DNA of 64,000 bases, taken from NCBI GenBank assembly GCA_002914805.1, contig JXTB01000105.1:695993-759992 (forward strand), given 5' to 3'. Each line of letters starts with the position of its first letter. Within the stretch, counting starts at the first letter, position 1. This document shows, in pieces, positions 35,557 through 46,179 of the stretch. Position numbers and translations under genes: made by a program. This DNA comes from Parasponia andersonii (taxonomy: Eukaryota > Streptophyta > Magnoliopsida > Rosales > Cannabaceae). The notes under the pieces are model-generated. The model did no database searches. It saw only the letters and a program-made list of their open reading frames with translations, and was not told the DNA's origin.

Positions 35557-35883
35557 CTACATCCGTGATCTGGATAGGACAGGGACTTCTATCGACGGTT
35601 GGCCTCTTGACTCTTGTTGGACCTCTTCGTCAAAGTCCTCCCTTCGCCTACTCCTGGCTTCGCTTGCCAGCAGATCTTTGAGGCAGGCGTTATCCCTGTG
35701 CACCTCCGCGACTTCGTCTTTTATACCGAGAATGGCCTCGTGGGCCATCTCTGCCTTACGGTTTGTTTCTGCCAGGGTGGTATGCATTTGGTCTAGCTTT
35801 TGCTCCAGACCTGGTCGTGCTTCCCGGGAGCTCCCTTCGGCGTCAGGACGCGTGCTCCTGTTTATCATTTTTGAGGGTGTCAT
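35557..35883 (-). pseudogene. N-terminal gag fragment
   Basis: An open stretch from ATG 35883 (MTPSKMINRSTRPDAEGSSR) of 108 codons, just inside the right LTR and primer-site region. It is charged and probably coiled-coil, as gag N-termini of plant gypsy elements often are. Sequence to about 35350 continues as decayed gag-like reading (AEQTVRGINRTAFADWIQ) before it joins integrase. The zinc knuckle, protease and reverse transcriptase are absent. Confidence 0.6.
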
Positions 35884-35979
35884 TCGACGTTGTATGACTT
35901 TTTGTTCAAGGAGAGTGCGATCGTGAGGCTTCCTGTTTCTATTCTCGTACTCAACTATTTCCCACAGATTGCGCCAAAC

Positions 35980-36794
35980 TGTTGGATCAGTTCTCACCAG
36001 CGGTCCATGTGTCTCTGAACTGCTGACGAGGTATTCACCAACTGTCCACGTGTCCTTGCTATTCCGGAATATCTTTAGCTTCAGGTTGAGACGGGGAGGC
36101 GGGGGTGGCCACCTGCAAAGACTCTCCAATGCTTAAATCAGTGATTTATCCCTGAGATGGAATAGCAAGGATTTCATTTTTCTCTGTAAAAATGTTTTCT
36201 ATATATTGTACTGTCACTTTTCTATATCTCCCCCCTTTTGGGAGAAAACAAGGCTTATATATATATGATCCTGGGATTGAGAGTTTTTTGGCTCTCACTC
36301 TCAGGATCGAGTACCTTTCTTCCGTCATGACTTACTCTAGAAATCACGCGTCATGGTTACAGTGACCTTCCTTGCATCGTCGCGGCCTATTTTCCGCCGT
36401 CCCCTACGACTCCAGCCTGACTGGGGTGAGATTTTGACAAGCCGCCATTTTGTCAGGACGACTTGCCCAATGCGCACACCTACCTAGGATCGTATTAAAT
36501 GCTCTGTCTGGGTCTGGAGCTGTGAGTTGCTTCCCACTATACTCTAGTGAAAGACCCTTGAGGCTCCCAACCCCTAGCTATCGAGGTAAGAATTGGACTG
36601 GGCCGAGTCCATCTAGGGTCTGGGATGGGTTCAGCCCTAACCTCGGACAGCCCATGGGCCTATGCGGTACCACGTGCGACTCGCGTGGCCTTTAATTGGT
36701 CACTCTGGATATGTGTCGGACGGTGTGTCCTGTTTATGACCTGTTCAGCTTCTTAATCGTCCATGTGGTGTATAATTTAGGAACGGGTCCCACA
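35980..36794 (-). repeat. right LTR (element 5' LTR)
   Basis: Runs from TGTTGGATCAG to GGTCCCACA, followed at once by the second GTGGG. Its last 99 bases, read on plus, are open from ATG 36696 and in frame with the NLR that follows. Confidence 0.93.
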
Positions 36795-39010
36795 GTGGGC
36801 ATAGATGAACCCAAAAGGCAGCTTGTTGACTGGCTTGAGAAGGGGAGTTCTGGGCGAGAAGTCGTTTCGGTTGCTGCAATGGGAGGAATGGGGAAGACTA
36901 CATTGGCAAAACAAGTTTGCAATACGGCAGAGGTGAAGAAGCACTTCAAGATATCTGCTTGGATCACTGTTTCTCAGTCTTTCAGACTTGGTGAGCTTCT
37001 TAAAGATTTGGTTCACCAACTGTTCGGAGAAATGCACAGGCGGGTGCCAGATGGTGTGGACAGTATGAACAACTATCAGCTGAAGAAGCTAATCAAGGAG
37101 TTGCTGCAGAACAGAAGGTACTTGATCGTTTTGGATGATGTGTGGCACCTGTATGAATGGGATGCTCTCAAATATGCTTTGCCTAACAATAATTCAGGCA
37201 GCCGAGTACTGCTCACTACTCGGAATTCTGAAGTAGCTTCTACAACTAGCTTGGAATCTGATAGTAAGGCATATAATTTGGAGCCTTTGCCTCTATCGGA
37301 GTCTTGGGAGCTACTCTCTAGAAAGACTTTCCAAGGGAACACTTGTCCTGCTCATTTGGAGGAAATATGTGAAAATATTTTAAGAAAGTGTGAGGGATTG
37401 CCTCTAGCAATTGTGGCGATCAGCGGTGTTTTGGCTACAAAAGACAAGCACCGGATTGACGAGTGGGATATGGTTGGCCGTAGTCTTGGAGCCGAAATCG
37501 ATGGCAATGATAAGTTGAAGGACCTGAAGAAAGTACTTTCTCTGAGTTTTAATGATTTGCCTTACTATCTGAAGTCATGCTTCTTGAACCTGAGCATCTT
37601 CCCTGAAGATGAACTGATTGAGCATATGAGATTGATTCGACTTTGGATAGCGGAGGGATTCATTGAAGCTAAGGAAGGAAAGACCCTGGAAGATGTTGCA
37701 GAAGACTATCTTAGTGAACTCCTAAACAGAAGCATGTTGCAAGCAGCCGGGACAAGATGCGATGGAAGAGTCAAGAATTTTAGAATCCATGACCTTTTGC
37801 GTGAGATGATCATTTCGAAATCAAGAGATCAGAATTTCGCTATGGTAGTGAAAGAGCATACCCTACCATGGCCTGATAAAATTCGACGGCTATCAATACA
37901 TAACACACTGCAAAATGTAGAGAAAGGCAGGTCTGTTTCCCAACTACGATCTCTGTTTATGTTTGGGGTGGTTGAAAAGCCATCGATAAATGCATTGTTT
38001 CCTAGAGGGTTTAGGATGCTTAATGTGTTGGATATGCGAAGCGTTTCCCTATGTAAATTCCCAGTTGAAGTTGTCAGTCTCTACTTTTTGAAGTATCTCA
38101 GCTCGAGGAATTCCAAGGTGAGAGTCATTCCTAGCCTCATAGGGAAGCTTCAGAACCTGGAGACTTTAGATCTTAAGCACTGTTATGTCAGTGAACTTCC
38201 TGTGGAGATTATAAAGCTCCAAAAACTACGCCATCTCCTGGTGTATCGTTATAAATTTTTATCTTATGGACATTTTCACTCCAAATATGGATTTAAAATC
38301 CCTGCAAAAATTGGTGCACTGAAATCAATATCAAAGAGCTAGGGAAACTACAACTGTTGAGGAGGTTGGGAATTATAAAATTGAGGAAAGAAGATGGGAA
38401 AGCTCTGTGCTCCTCCCTGGAAAGCCTGACCAAACTCTGTGCATTGTCCATAACTTCAGTTGAAGAGGATGAGATTGTTGATCTACATCACTTTTCATCT
38501 CCTCCTCTACTGCTTCAGCGGCTATACTTGAGTGGACGATTGGAGAGTCTACCTCATTGGATACCATCTCTCCACAGCCTGGTCATATTGTGCTTAAAAT
38601 GGAGTAAGTTATGTGATGATCCAATTATCGTCCTTCAAGATTTGCCTAATTTAGCACATCTTGAACTATGTCAGGTTTTTGAAGGAGATGCATTATGCTT
38701 TAAGGCAGGAGGATTTAAGAAGCTGAAGCATTTAGGTCTTGATGAATTTAAGTAACTTAGGTATGTAAATGTGGAGAAGGGAGCAATGCCTTGTGTCGAA
38801 AAGCTAAGCATCCACTGGTGTAAATTGTTGGAGAAGGTACCATCAGGGATTGAACACCTTTCCAATCTGAAGGTGCTTGAATCTTTTGACATGCCGGAAA
38901 AGCTTTTAAGGAATGCACAAAGTGTTGAGTATTGGAAAGTTGCACACATCCCCGAAGATTATTCTACCTACAAGGGAAGGGTGGGATGTCTATGTTGGGA
39001 TTTATGCTGA
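36795..39010 (+). pseudogene. CC-NB-LRR (NLR) pseudogene, 3' part
   Basis: Continues the NLR cut at 27680. It starts VGIDEPKRQLVDWLEKG and carries the NB-ARC motifs GGMGKTT (P-loop), YLIVLDDVW (kinase 2), GSRVLLTTR (RNBS-B), CEGLPLAI (GLPL), LKSCFLNLSIFPED (RNBS-D) and FRIHDLLRE (MHD position, here IHD), then leucine-rich repeats. Near 38330 about 15 codons present in the paralogue are lost with a frameshift. The first frame stops at 38340-38342, and the next resumes at GKLQLLRRLGIIKLRKEDG. A stop at 38753-38755 falls within DEFK-LRYVNVE, and the last stop is 39008-39010. With the upstream stop and the retroelement, at least four lesions disable it. The close match to the gene at 46.2 kb marks a local duplication. 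Confidence 0.95.
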
Positions 39011-39272
39011 AGCATGTAGTCGGATATATAACTTGTTGATTAATAAATAAAGGTACATTTTCTTGATATTTGCTTGTATATGCTTTTAATTGTGCAATTT
39101 TATTATATGATATATGTTTTTTTTAATGTAATCTTAAAAATTAAGTATATAACTGTATTTTGGTTTAAGAGTAATAATCTAAAATAGTTTATAATTGTTC
39201 AATGAATTTGGCTACTTATTTAATTAGATTATTAATATGATCTTTATATCTATAATGAACAGTGGAGCTTAT
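39011..39272. other. spacer after the NLR pseudogene
   Basis: AT-rich 3' flank with AATAAA-like sequence near 39045. Nothing else is seen. Confidence 0.45.
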
Positions 39273-39880
39273 ATCCGAATTGTAAATGTGGAGACATACA
39301 CAAAGATATTATATATAATAGAAATTATATAGAATTTGATTAAACAAAATTGGACTATCTAATATTCGTCGTTAGAATATAGAATATTTACATTTATCAA
39401 CTAATGATTATATATTGACCGATCCGAATTGTAAATGTGGAGACATAGAGAGAGATATTATATATGATAGAAATTATATAGAATTTAACTAAGATGAAAT
39501 TAGACTATCTAATATTCTCCGTTAGAATATAAAATATTCACATTTATCAACTAATGAATAGATATTGATTGATCCGAATTGTAAATGTGGAGACATAGAT
39601 AGAGATATTATATAAAATAGAAATTATATAGAATCTGACTAAGATGAAGTTGGACTATCTAATATTTTCCGTTAAAATATAGAATATTCATATTTATCAA
39701 CTAATGATTATATATTTATCTATTGATTGATCCGAATTGTAAATGTGGAGACATAGATAGAGATATCATATAAAATAGAAATTATATAGAATCTGACTAA
39801 GATGAAGTTGGACTATCTAATATTTTCCGTTAAAATATAGAATATGCACATTTATCAACTAATGATTATATAATGATTGT
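39273..39880. repeat. four-copy ~150-bp minisatellite
   Basis: Units start at about 39273, 39421, 39571 and 39729 with TCCGAATTGTAAATGTGGAG, and include TAGAAATTATATAGAAT and a CATTTATCAACTAATGA block. Spacing is 148, 150 and 158 bases. No coding sequence. Confidence 0.92.
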
Positions 39881-40393
39881 TCCTAATTTTGAGTAAATAA
39901 TGAGCTCTGTTTGTCATATGACTAGTATTATATATCTTTTGAATTACGTAAGTGAGGCATGTTATAATAACACATCAATATTTTAGTATTTTGGAGACAT
40001 AATATTACGAATACATGGGAACATATTTTACATATATGGAATTCACTCCTCTTGTTAGAAATATTCTCTAAAGGATTGATTTGAGTATTGCGCAAGAAGC
40101 ACGCTGTTTCTGTCATCTGACATTGTGCTTTTATTATGGAGACTAAAGATTTGTGTGATCTCTTGAACAAAAAACCTCTGTTCCTCATGGTTTTGTATAG
40201 GAGTGCATGGAATTGGTCCATCGGAATTTAATTGGCCAGCAAGATTAATCATATTCTACCATGCTAAAGTCAAGCATGTAAAATTGGATAACATTTCTTA
40301 AATCAAATAAGGTCAAATGACCAATTCATTCCGGCTATGTATCTAATTTCCTTAATATGTAATATTAACTTTTAATTAGACCTAGAGTCAGCT
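39881..40393. other. spacer with a segment repeated at 43.6 kb
   Basis: The stretch 40139-40223 (GATTTGTGTGATCTCTTGAA through GCATGGAATTGGTCCATCGG) recurs in diverged form at 43591-43669. Nothing else is recognised. Confidence 0.6.
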
Positions 40394-42987
40394 TAATATT
40401 CCTTAAGTTCCACATCAGATATGCTCTAGAATGATCATAGGTATTTCAGTAGTGATCTATGAGCCCAAAAGTACCTCTAAACTAATATTTTTGGATAAAG
40501 TCTAATGGTGTTACATTTGTATTAGAGTCAAACATGTCTATACTTATATGGGCTTTGGAAGGTTACTACGAACTAGAATTGTGGTGTATGTGGACCCTTC
40601 CTATAGGGTTATGTGTGTGCTATTAAATGTGAAAATGTGAAATTCCTAGTGAGGACACTAGGTCACGTCCCACACCCGATGACTTGCGCCACATACCCAT
40701 AAGGCAAAATCTCATATATATGCAAGACATCTTTCTATAAACTGATATAATTATGAATATTTAGCCTCTAATATATACCAATAATGACATAAAATCCAAC
40801 AACTCTTAAAAGTCTCCAAATATTCAAAATAGAGACTATACAATAGATATTATAATCCAATAAATTCAAGATGATCAACATTCTGAATCTTTACATTTTC
40901 CCAACCAAGATGAAGAAGTTTATCTCTTTAAACCATGCTTCTCAATTACTACTAAATAAGTTCTCCCTTAGTTATATCTCTTAACTGACGATCTTTAAAA
41001 CCTGAGAGGGAAAAATAAAAAGGTGAGCTAAAAGCCCAGTAAATAATCAGTAAACTTAACTAGCAGGATCAAGCATATGTAAACCAAAATCATTAACAAA
41101 TATTTTTCAGAACAAATTTAGTTTCATAAATCAATACTTTTGAAAATATTCAAATCAAATCGTTTAGTTAACAATTTAACAAAAAGAAGTATTAAGTTTC
41201 CAAATCTGTCTTTTCGAATCCGTTTTTAGTCAATAACAATTTTAATTATACTTCTCCCTAGTTTTTGGTAATTATGACCACACTTAACCCCTGTGACTAG
41301 ATCTGAATCTGTCACAAATAACCCATATAGTTGGGTCCAAATCTACTACCAATAACTCATGTAGTTGAGTTCGAATCTACTATAAATAACCCCTGTAGTC
41401 ATGTATGAATTACGAATCTATTACATTTAACCCTGCAGGTAGGTCAGTACTATCTACATATAACCCTTGTGATTAGGTCCACGTGCATAGTCACTGAAGA
41501 GAGTTTCAAAACACTTATTTACAATAACAAATCATAAACAATTTTACTTTCATCTCATTATAACATTGTAGTCATTCCAAAACAATTTTATTATAATTAT
41601 ATTCAATAATAATTCATATACTTGATTCATAATTTAGTATAAAATATAGAATCATACCATTTTTTTTAATAAAAATTACTTTATTTCAATAAATAGTGTT
41701 ATTATTAAAATATATTTTTACTTAAAATTAAAGAAAATTCTTGTAAACATTTATCTATTAGAAGTAATAAAACAATAAAAATATTTAGCTTTTGGACGAG
41801 AAGAACTACTAAAAAAGATCAAAGGTTATTTACCTCGTTCGTTTTGCCTATTTAACCAAAATAATCAACATAATCTCTCAAACATCTATTATCACAAAAA
41901 TCATATATAAGTATCACAACAATAAAATTATACTCAAATTATACTAAAAATATCGACTACTTGCATCCTATGCATTTTCTATAATCAACTCCATAATTAT
42001 TCCTAATAACATTAATTTTTTATGATTCAACAATTCTAACATCGCTCTAAAAATCACCAAACTTAGAAGACATGTTCTACAAAACATGGGATCCTAAAAG
42101 TATCAAGAATATGACTATAAGGTCTATAGGTAAGCTCTGCATAGCTAGACAAACTGCAACCACATTTTGCCCAAAGTTTTATATTTTTTCCAAATTCATA
42201 GTACTCATTTTAATTGGCTATGACTCTCTAGTTATAAGTCTTTTTTTTTTTGAAAAATTATATATTGTTGAAAAGCTAATTTGATAAGTTTTCCAACCAT
42301 ACTAAATATGCCCCAATCAGATCTGTAAAGTCCCTGAAAAGCTAGTCAATATCTCTATTGCGTTTTTTACATCTTAGCCCAAATACCCAACCAAATCACC
42401 CAAAATTTGTCTTATTTAAATCCTAATATCAATAGGCTTCATCCTCTATCAGATTCATCTTAATAGTTCACAAATTATTTATGGGCAAATCAAAACCCTA
42501 ACCCTAGACAAATAATTCCAATCCCCAAAAATCTAATTAGTAAGTGTAAACTCAATAGATTACAGTTAATTACATTAAAATTCAATAAATGAATTGAATC
42601 TTCTTCTTGCTTCTCCTTTTTCTTTGAAACTATGTGGCTGTCTTTCTACCTTTTCCATAAAGTATACATATAAAACTAAGCAGATTACTAGTCTCATGGT
42701 TTCTTAAAGGGTCAATTATTCAATTACTAAAGTAATTCTATTAAATACCATTTATAAAAGGCTTTTTAGTCTTTTTTATTATTCTTATATTATTTATAAA
42801 ATATAAATAATTCTCTTTTTCTTTTTTAAAACGGGTTGTCACACTAGGTCCTTAATGGGGGAGATTGTAACGCTCTAAGTCCCACATCAGGTATACTCTG
42901 TGAAGATCATAGGTATTTAAATGGTATTCAATGAGCCTAAAAGTACCTTCAAACTATCATTTTTAGACGAGACCTAATAATGTTACA
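40394..42987 (+). mobile_element. TRIM-like element interrupted by a solo LTR
   Basis: Short direct terminal repeats, 40394-40515 and 42866-42987 (122 bases each), share the order AAGT.CCACATCAG, GATCATAGGTATTT, ATGAGCC.AAAAGTACC and TGTTACA. The right copy starts TGTAACGCTC and is preceded by a polypurine tract GGGGGAGA. The left copy is followed by TTTGTATTAGAGTC, a decayed version of the methionine-tRNA primer site TGGTATCAGAGC. Without the nested LTR the internal part is only about 165 bases and non-coding. These are the marks of a TRIM (terminal-repeat retrotransposon in miniature). Confidence 0.72.
40663..42843 (-). mobile_element. solo LTR nested in the TRIM
   Basis: On minus it starts TGTGACAACCCGTTTTAAAA and ends CGGGTGTGGGACGTGA, typical ends of plant gypsy LTRs (the final CA seems lost). 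The target duplication CTAGG is present at 40658-40662 and 42844-42848. No internal domain is found, so this is a solo LTR of about 2.2 kb. A set of short repeats with AACCC.TGTAGTTGGGTCC at about 41285-41480 lies inside. Confidence 0.72.
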
Positions 42988-45900
42988 CAGACACTCTTCA
43001 AGATTATTCCCAGCTTAAATCTCTACTGCCCTTTTTTATGTTTATTCTTTACTAAAAGTTCAGATTTGCAATTTGCAATATTGAAGTTGTAGTTACAAGT
43101 CAAAAGTTTTCTATCGGGGAGTTTGATCATTTTTCCCACATTTCATCACTTTATTTGCCCCTTTTTGTTTCACAAATCAAACCATTTCCAAAATGCATAT
43201 TCTATTATGCAGAAAACGAAGTTGTTACTGCTACTTCAGCTTTGTGCAGTAGTTCTCATAAACTATTTGAAATACCGTTTCCTCTGTATAGTGGTTTAAG
43301 CTCTCTATTGAGCACTGGCTGGACTTCAATGCTCAATTCTACTGACTGTAGGGAAAAGCAAATTGTTAAATTGTCTTTCAAGTAACCTGACTTGCGTTGA
43401 ATCTGAGATCAAATTTCCGGTGTGACTCTTTAATTAGATATCACCCTCCTTGTTGTAACTAGAAACTCAACAATGATGGATCACTTTTAGTGACTTTCAA
43501 GGAAAAATGACCGCTAGATTCATTTGTAAATTTAGGCCAGAGATTATCTTACTAGTCAATCCCAGTGAGGAAGATATAAAAATTGGACAGGAGATTGTAG
43601 AGATTTGTGTGATCCCTTGAATAAAAAACCTCTTAGTTCAATAGGAATGCATGGAGTTGGTCCATTGGTTCCTGAGAAGCAACCAAATTTCAGAAATTAA
43701 TTGAATGGCACCGGAAAGAATTTTCAAAACAAGTGTTTTTCTGCGAAAGAATTTTCCTTTGTATGACACTAAACATCTGTTTGGTCTTCATGAAATATGA
43801 CAGCTAGTTTAATTAGGATTTCGCTTTCGCAAAAAGATTTGTTTCTTACAAAACAGGAGATCTTAAGTACCTGCAATGCATATTATTATTTTCAGTTACT
43901 ATAATGAAGTGAATTTTTTAAGTCTGTTGTTATGTCTTTCATTGTTGAATTATCTCAAGCATAGAAAATTTTCTTATCTATAAAATCTTCTACTTCTTTC
44001 CTTGAAAAATAACATTAAAATTATTTAGGGAGATAACATGAAAAAGAAGAATCACTTGGAAACTAAGTACAAATACAGGAAAAAGACTGAAATGAGTTAT
44101 TTTCAAATCTTCTTGGTCAATTAGAGAGGTTTGAAAAATTCAAAGTTCAAATTTGACAGATTTGTTGATTAGATGAATGTCCATAATTTACCACCTTTAT
44201 TTTTCCTGAACTTCTTGGAAAATCCGCGTGTTGTTTTTTCTCTTTTCTTGATTAGAATATTTTGTAAGAAGCCACAATGGAACATTTCTTTTGTTAAATT
44301 TGGAAATATGTCCAAAGTTCACATCAAAATGTAACAAAATTTTTTCCAGGGAGTTGGGATAACTGCAATTTATCTTGACTTGATTGAGTTGTGAAGTTAT
44401 AAAGAGCAATAAAGTTTAGGTCTCAAAATCATTAGAGTTATCTAAACCAGAGGCAAAATCATATTTAACTCAGCTGACTTTTCAAAGAGATAATGTAAAA
44501 ATAAAATACTTGAATGTTGGAGAGGGAAAATATGACTCATCACTAAATTTTTAAACTCATTTTGAGTCAGTTTGGCCTTATACATGCATGCATTCATTTT
44601 CATGGAACTTTCAAGGAAACACAGCAGCTTCCAAAATCTAATGCTTTGACTTTTATTGTAACATGACAGCCTCTAAACTTCTCTATCTAATATACATTAA
44701 TATTATCCAGTTGTTGCTTCAACGAATCCACTCATACTCCTCCTATGGAAATTATTTAAATAAATGGTTTACATATTTTTTTAAGGACACCCCAGATTCC
44801 TAGTGATTGGTTTAATGCATAAAATGACGTGGAACTTAGCAGTCTCATTGAGCTTTACTCCAATTGGGAAATGGAATTTAGTGCTGCCGTGTATGCGTTG
44901 ATTTTTTCCAACTATAGACTTCGACCTTTTTGTGGATTACCACAAGTGAGGCCAAAACAATGAAAAGGAAAAGCGGATTTTTTGAAAAACAGTGCTCATC
45001 TAGAACGGTTAATGAAAAAGGACTGATGTCCAAAAAAAGGTCGTTTCAAGTAATGAAAACTTTCGTGTCATCTAAGTTCTGGTAGTAAATAACCATAAAA
45101 ATTTGCTGAGACTATATGTCATTAAGCTTGAGCCATAGTTTTTTATTTATTATTTGTCACTTAATAGGTGCATTTAGCTCCAATTAGTACTTAGATACAT
45201 AAAGATGCACTCATGCACTGATAGAAGGTTGGTCCTACTAAATCTAATTTTTGGTATTAAAACACCATTGGTGAATCACACCTTGCTCTACCTTTTAACT
45301 TGAAATTCACTATTTCATATTTTGGTTTAGCCATATTGCTAAGTCAGTTCTAATGTGGTAAAGACTAAATACTTTCTGAGAAAGTACCAAAAACCTTTCT
45401 TTTGGGTCACGCTCTCGTATGAAAATGTTCACCCAGTTTCTTAGTCAGTTTTATCAATGACTTCTCAGTTGGTTTGTGATGTATGACATGACGATTTCTA
45501 ACTTGATTTGGTCAAGATATCAAAGATTCAATTTAAATATAGGCTAAAAAATATAAAAGAATCACCATTCCAGGTAACGTTTCTATTTCTGGATAAGATC
45601 GACTATTGTACAGTCAAAACACAAGCTGTCTGTCCTATCAGTTTCCATACTATATTAAATACCTACTTCCTGCACTTTCTATTTGTCATGGAATTTTAAT
45701 TATATTTTAACTAGTTACATATTGCCATCGAAAAAGGAGGAAGAAGTAATCAGGAAAATCCCACATAAAGCTTAAAAGTCAAATTTTGTTTTGAGTTTAC
45801 TAAGTTCTTCACATCAGGTTGTCTGGCATGGTTCAGAGGTAATCACTCAGAGAAGTATAGGTGAGTATCTAGGCATTTTCCCATTATCTGAATTTTCTCT

Positions 45901-46020
45901 TCTTCCGAATAAACAACTCTAAATTTAGTCACTGTTGCTTCTTCAAGACTTATTACTTAACCAGAAGTACCAAAATGAGCTTTTTTTTTTAATTATTATT
46001 TTAATAATTGGATCAGATAC
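42988..46020. other. spacer upstream of the intact NLR
   Basis: No gene is supported. A 76-codon ORF at 43155-43385 has no recognised family. The stretch 43591-43669 repeats part of the spacer at 40.14-40.22 kb. W-box cores lie at 44646-44651 and 45777-45782. Confidence 0.5.
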
Positions 46021-46029
46021 TATATAACC
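46021..46029 (+). promoter_or_regulatory. TATA box of the intact NLR
   Basis: TATATAACC lies about 150 bases before the start codon. The leader between holds the phrase AGTAAGAGAGAATT twice. Confidence 0.5.
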
Positions 46030-46179
46030 TCCAGATTTTTTTCCTTGGTGGGTCAGTAAAGACCAAATCATGCCTCTCTTCAAATTCAGAGACACTGGCT
46101 AAGCAAAGAAAGTTAGAGAGAGAAAGTAAGAGAGAATTCATGAACGAGTCTATATAGAGCAAGTAAGAGAGAATTTAAT

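Larger units (their letters stand above)
27681..36794 (-). mobile_element. 9.1-kb Ty3/gypsy-type LTR retrotransposon inside the NLR
   Basis: Bounded by direct LTRs 27681-28497 and 35980-36794 and by the 5-bp target duplication GTGGG (27676-27680 and 36795-36799). Its coding strand is minus, since gag and integrase remnants read that way. The sequence next to the right LTR, read on minus, begins TTTGGCGCAATCTGTGGGAA. This is the primer-site region common in plant gypsy elements (usually TTGGCGCCGTCTGTGGGAA). In element order: LTR, start of gag, an internal deletion removing protease, reverse transcriptase and RNase H, integrase remnant, a 99-bp tandem array, an antisense gene, LTR. Integrase sequence, antisense gene and 3' tandem repeats together fit the Tat lineage (Ogre/Retand relatives). 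It is non-autonomous and dead. Confidence 0.93.

Noticed and set aside
36696..38342. 548-codon ORF as a genuine NLR gene
   Set aside because: Its first 33 codons are LTR sequence, and the real N-terminus lies at 27184 on the other side of the retroelement. Downstream LRRs are frameshifted.
43155..43385. 76-codon ORF in the NLR spacer as a small gene
   Set aside because: No family resemblance, no splice or promoter context, and a length expected by chance in this composition.
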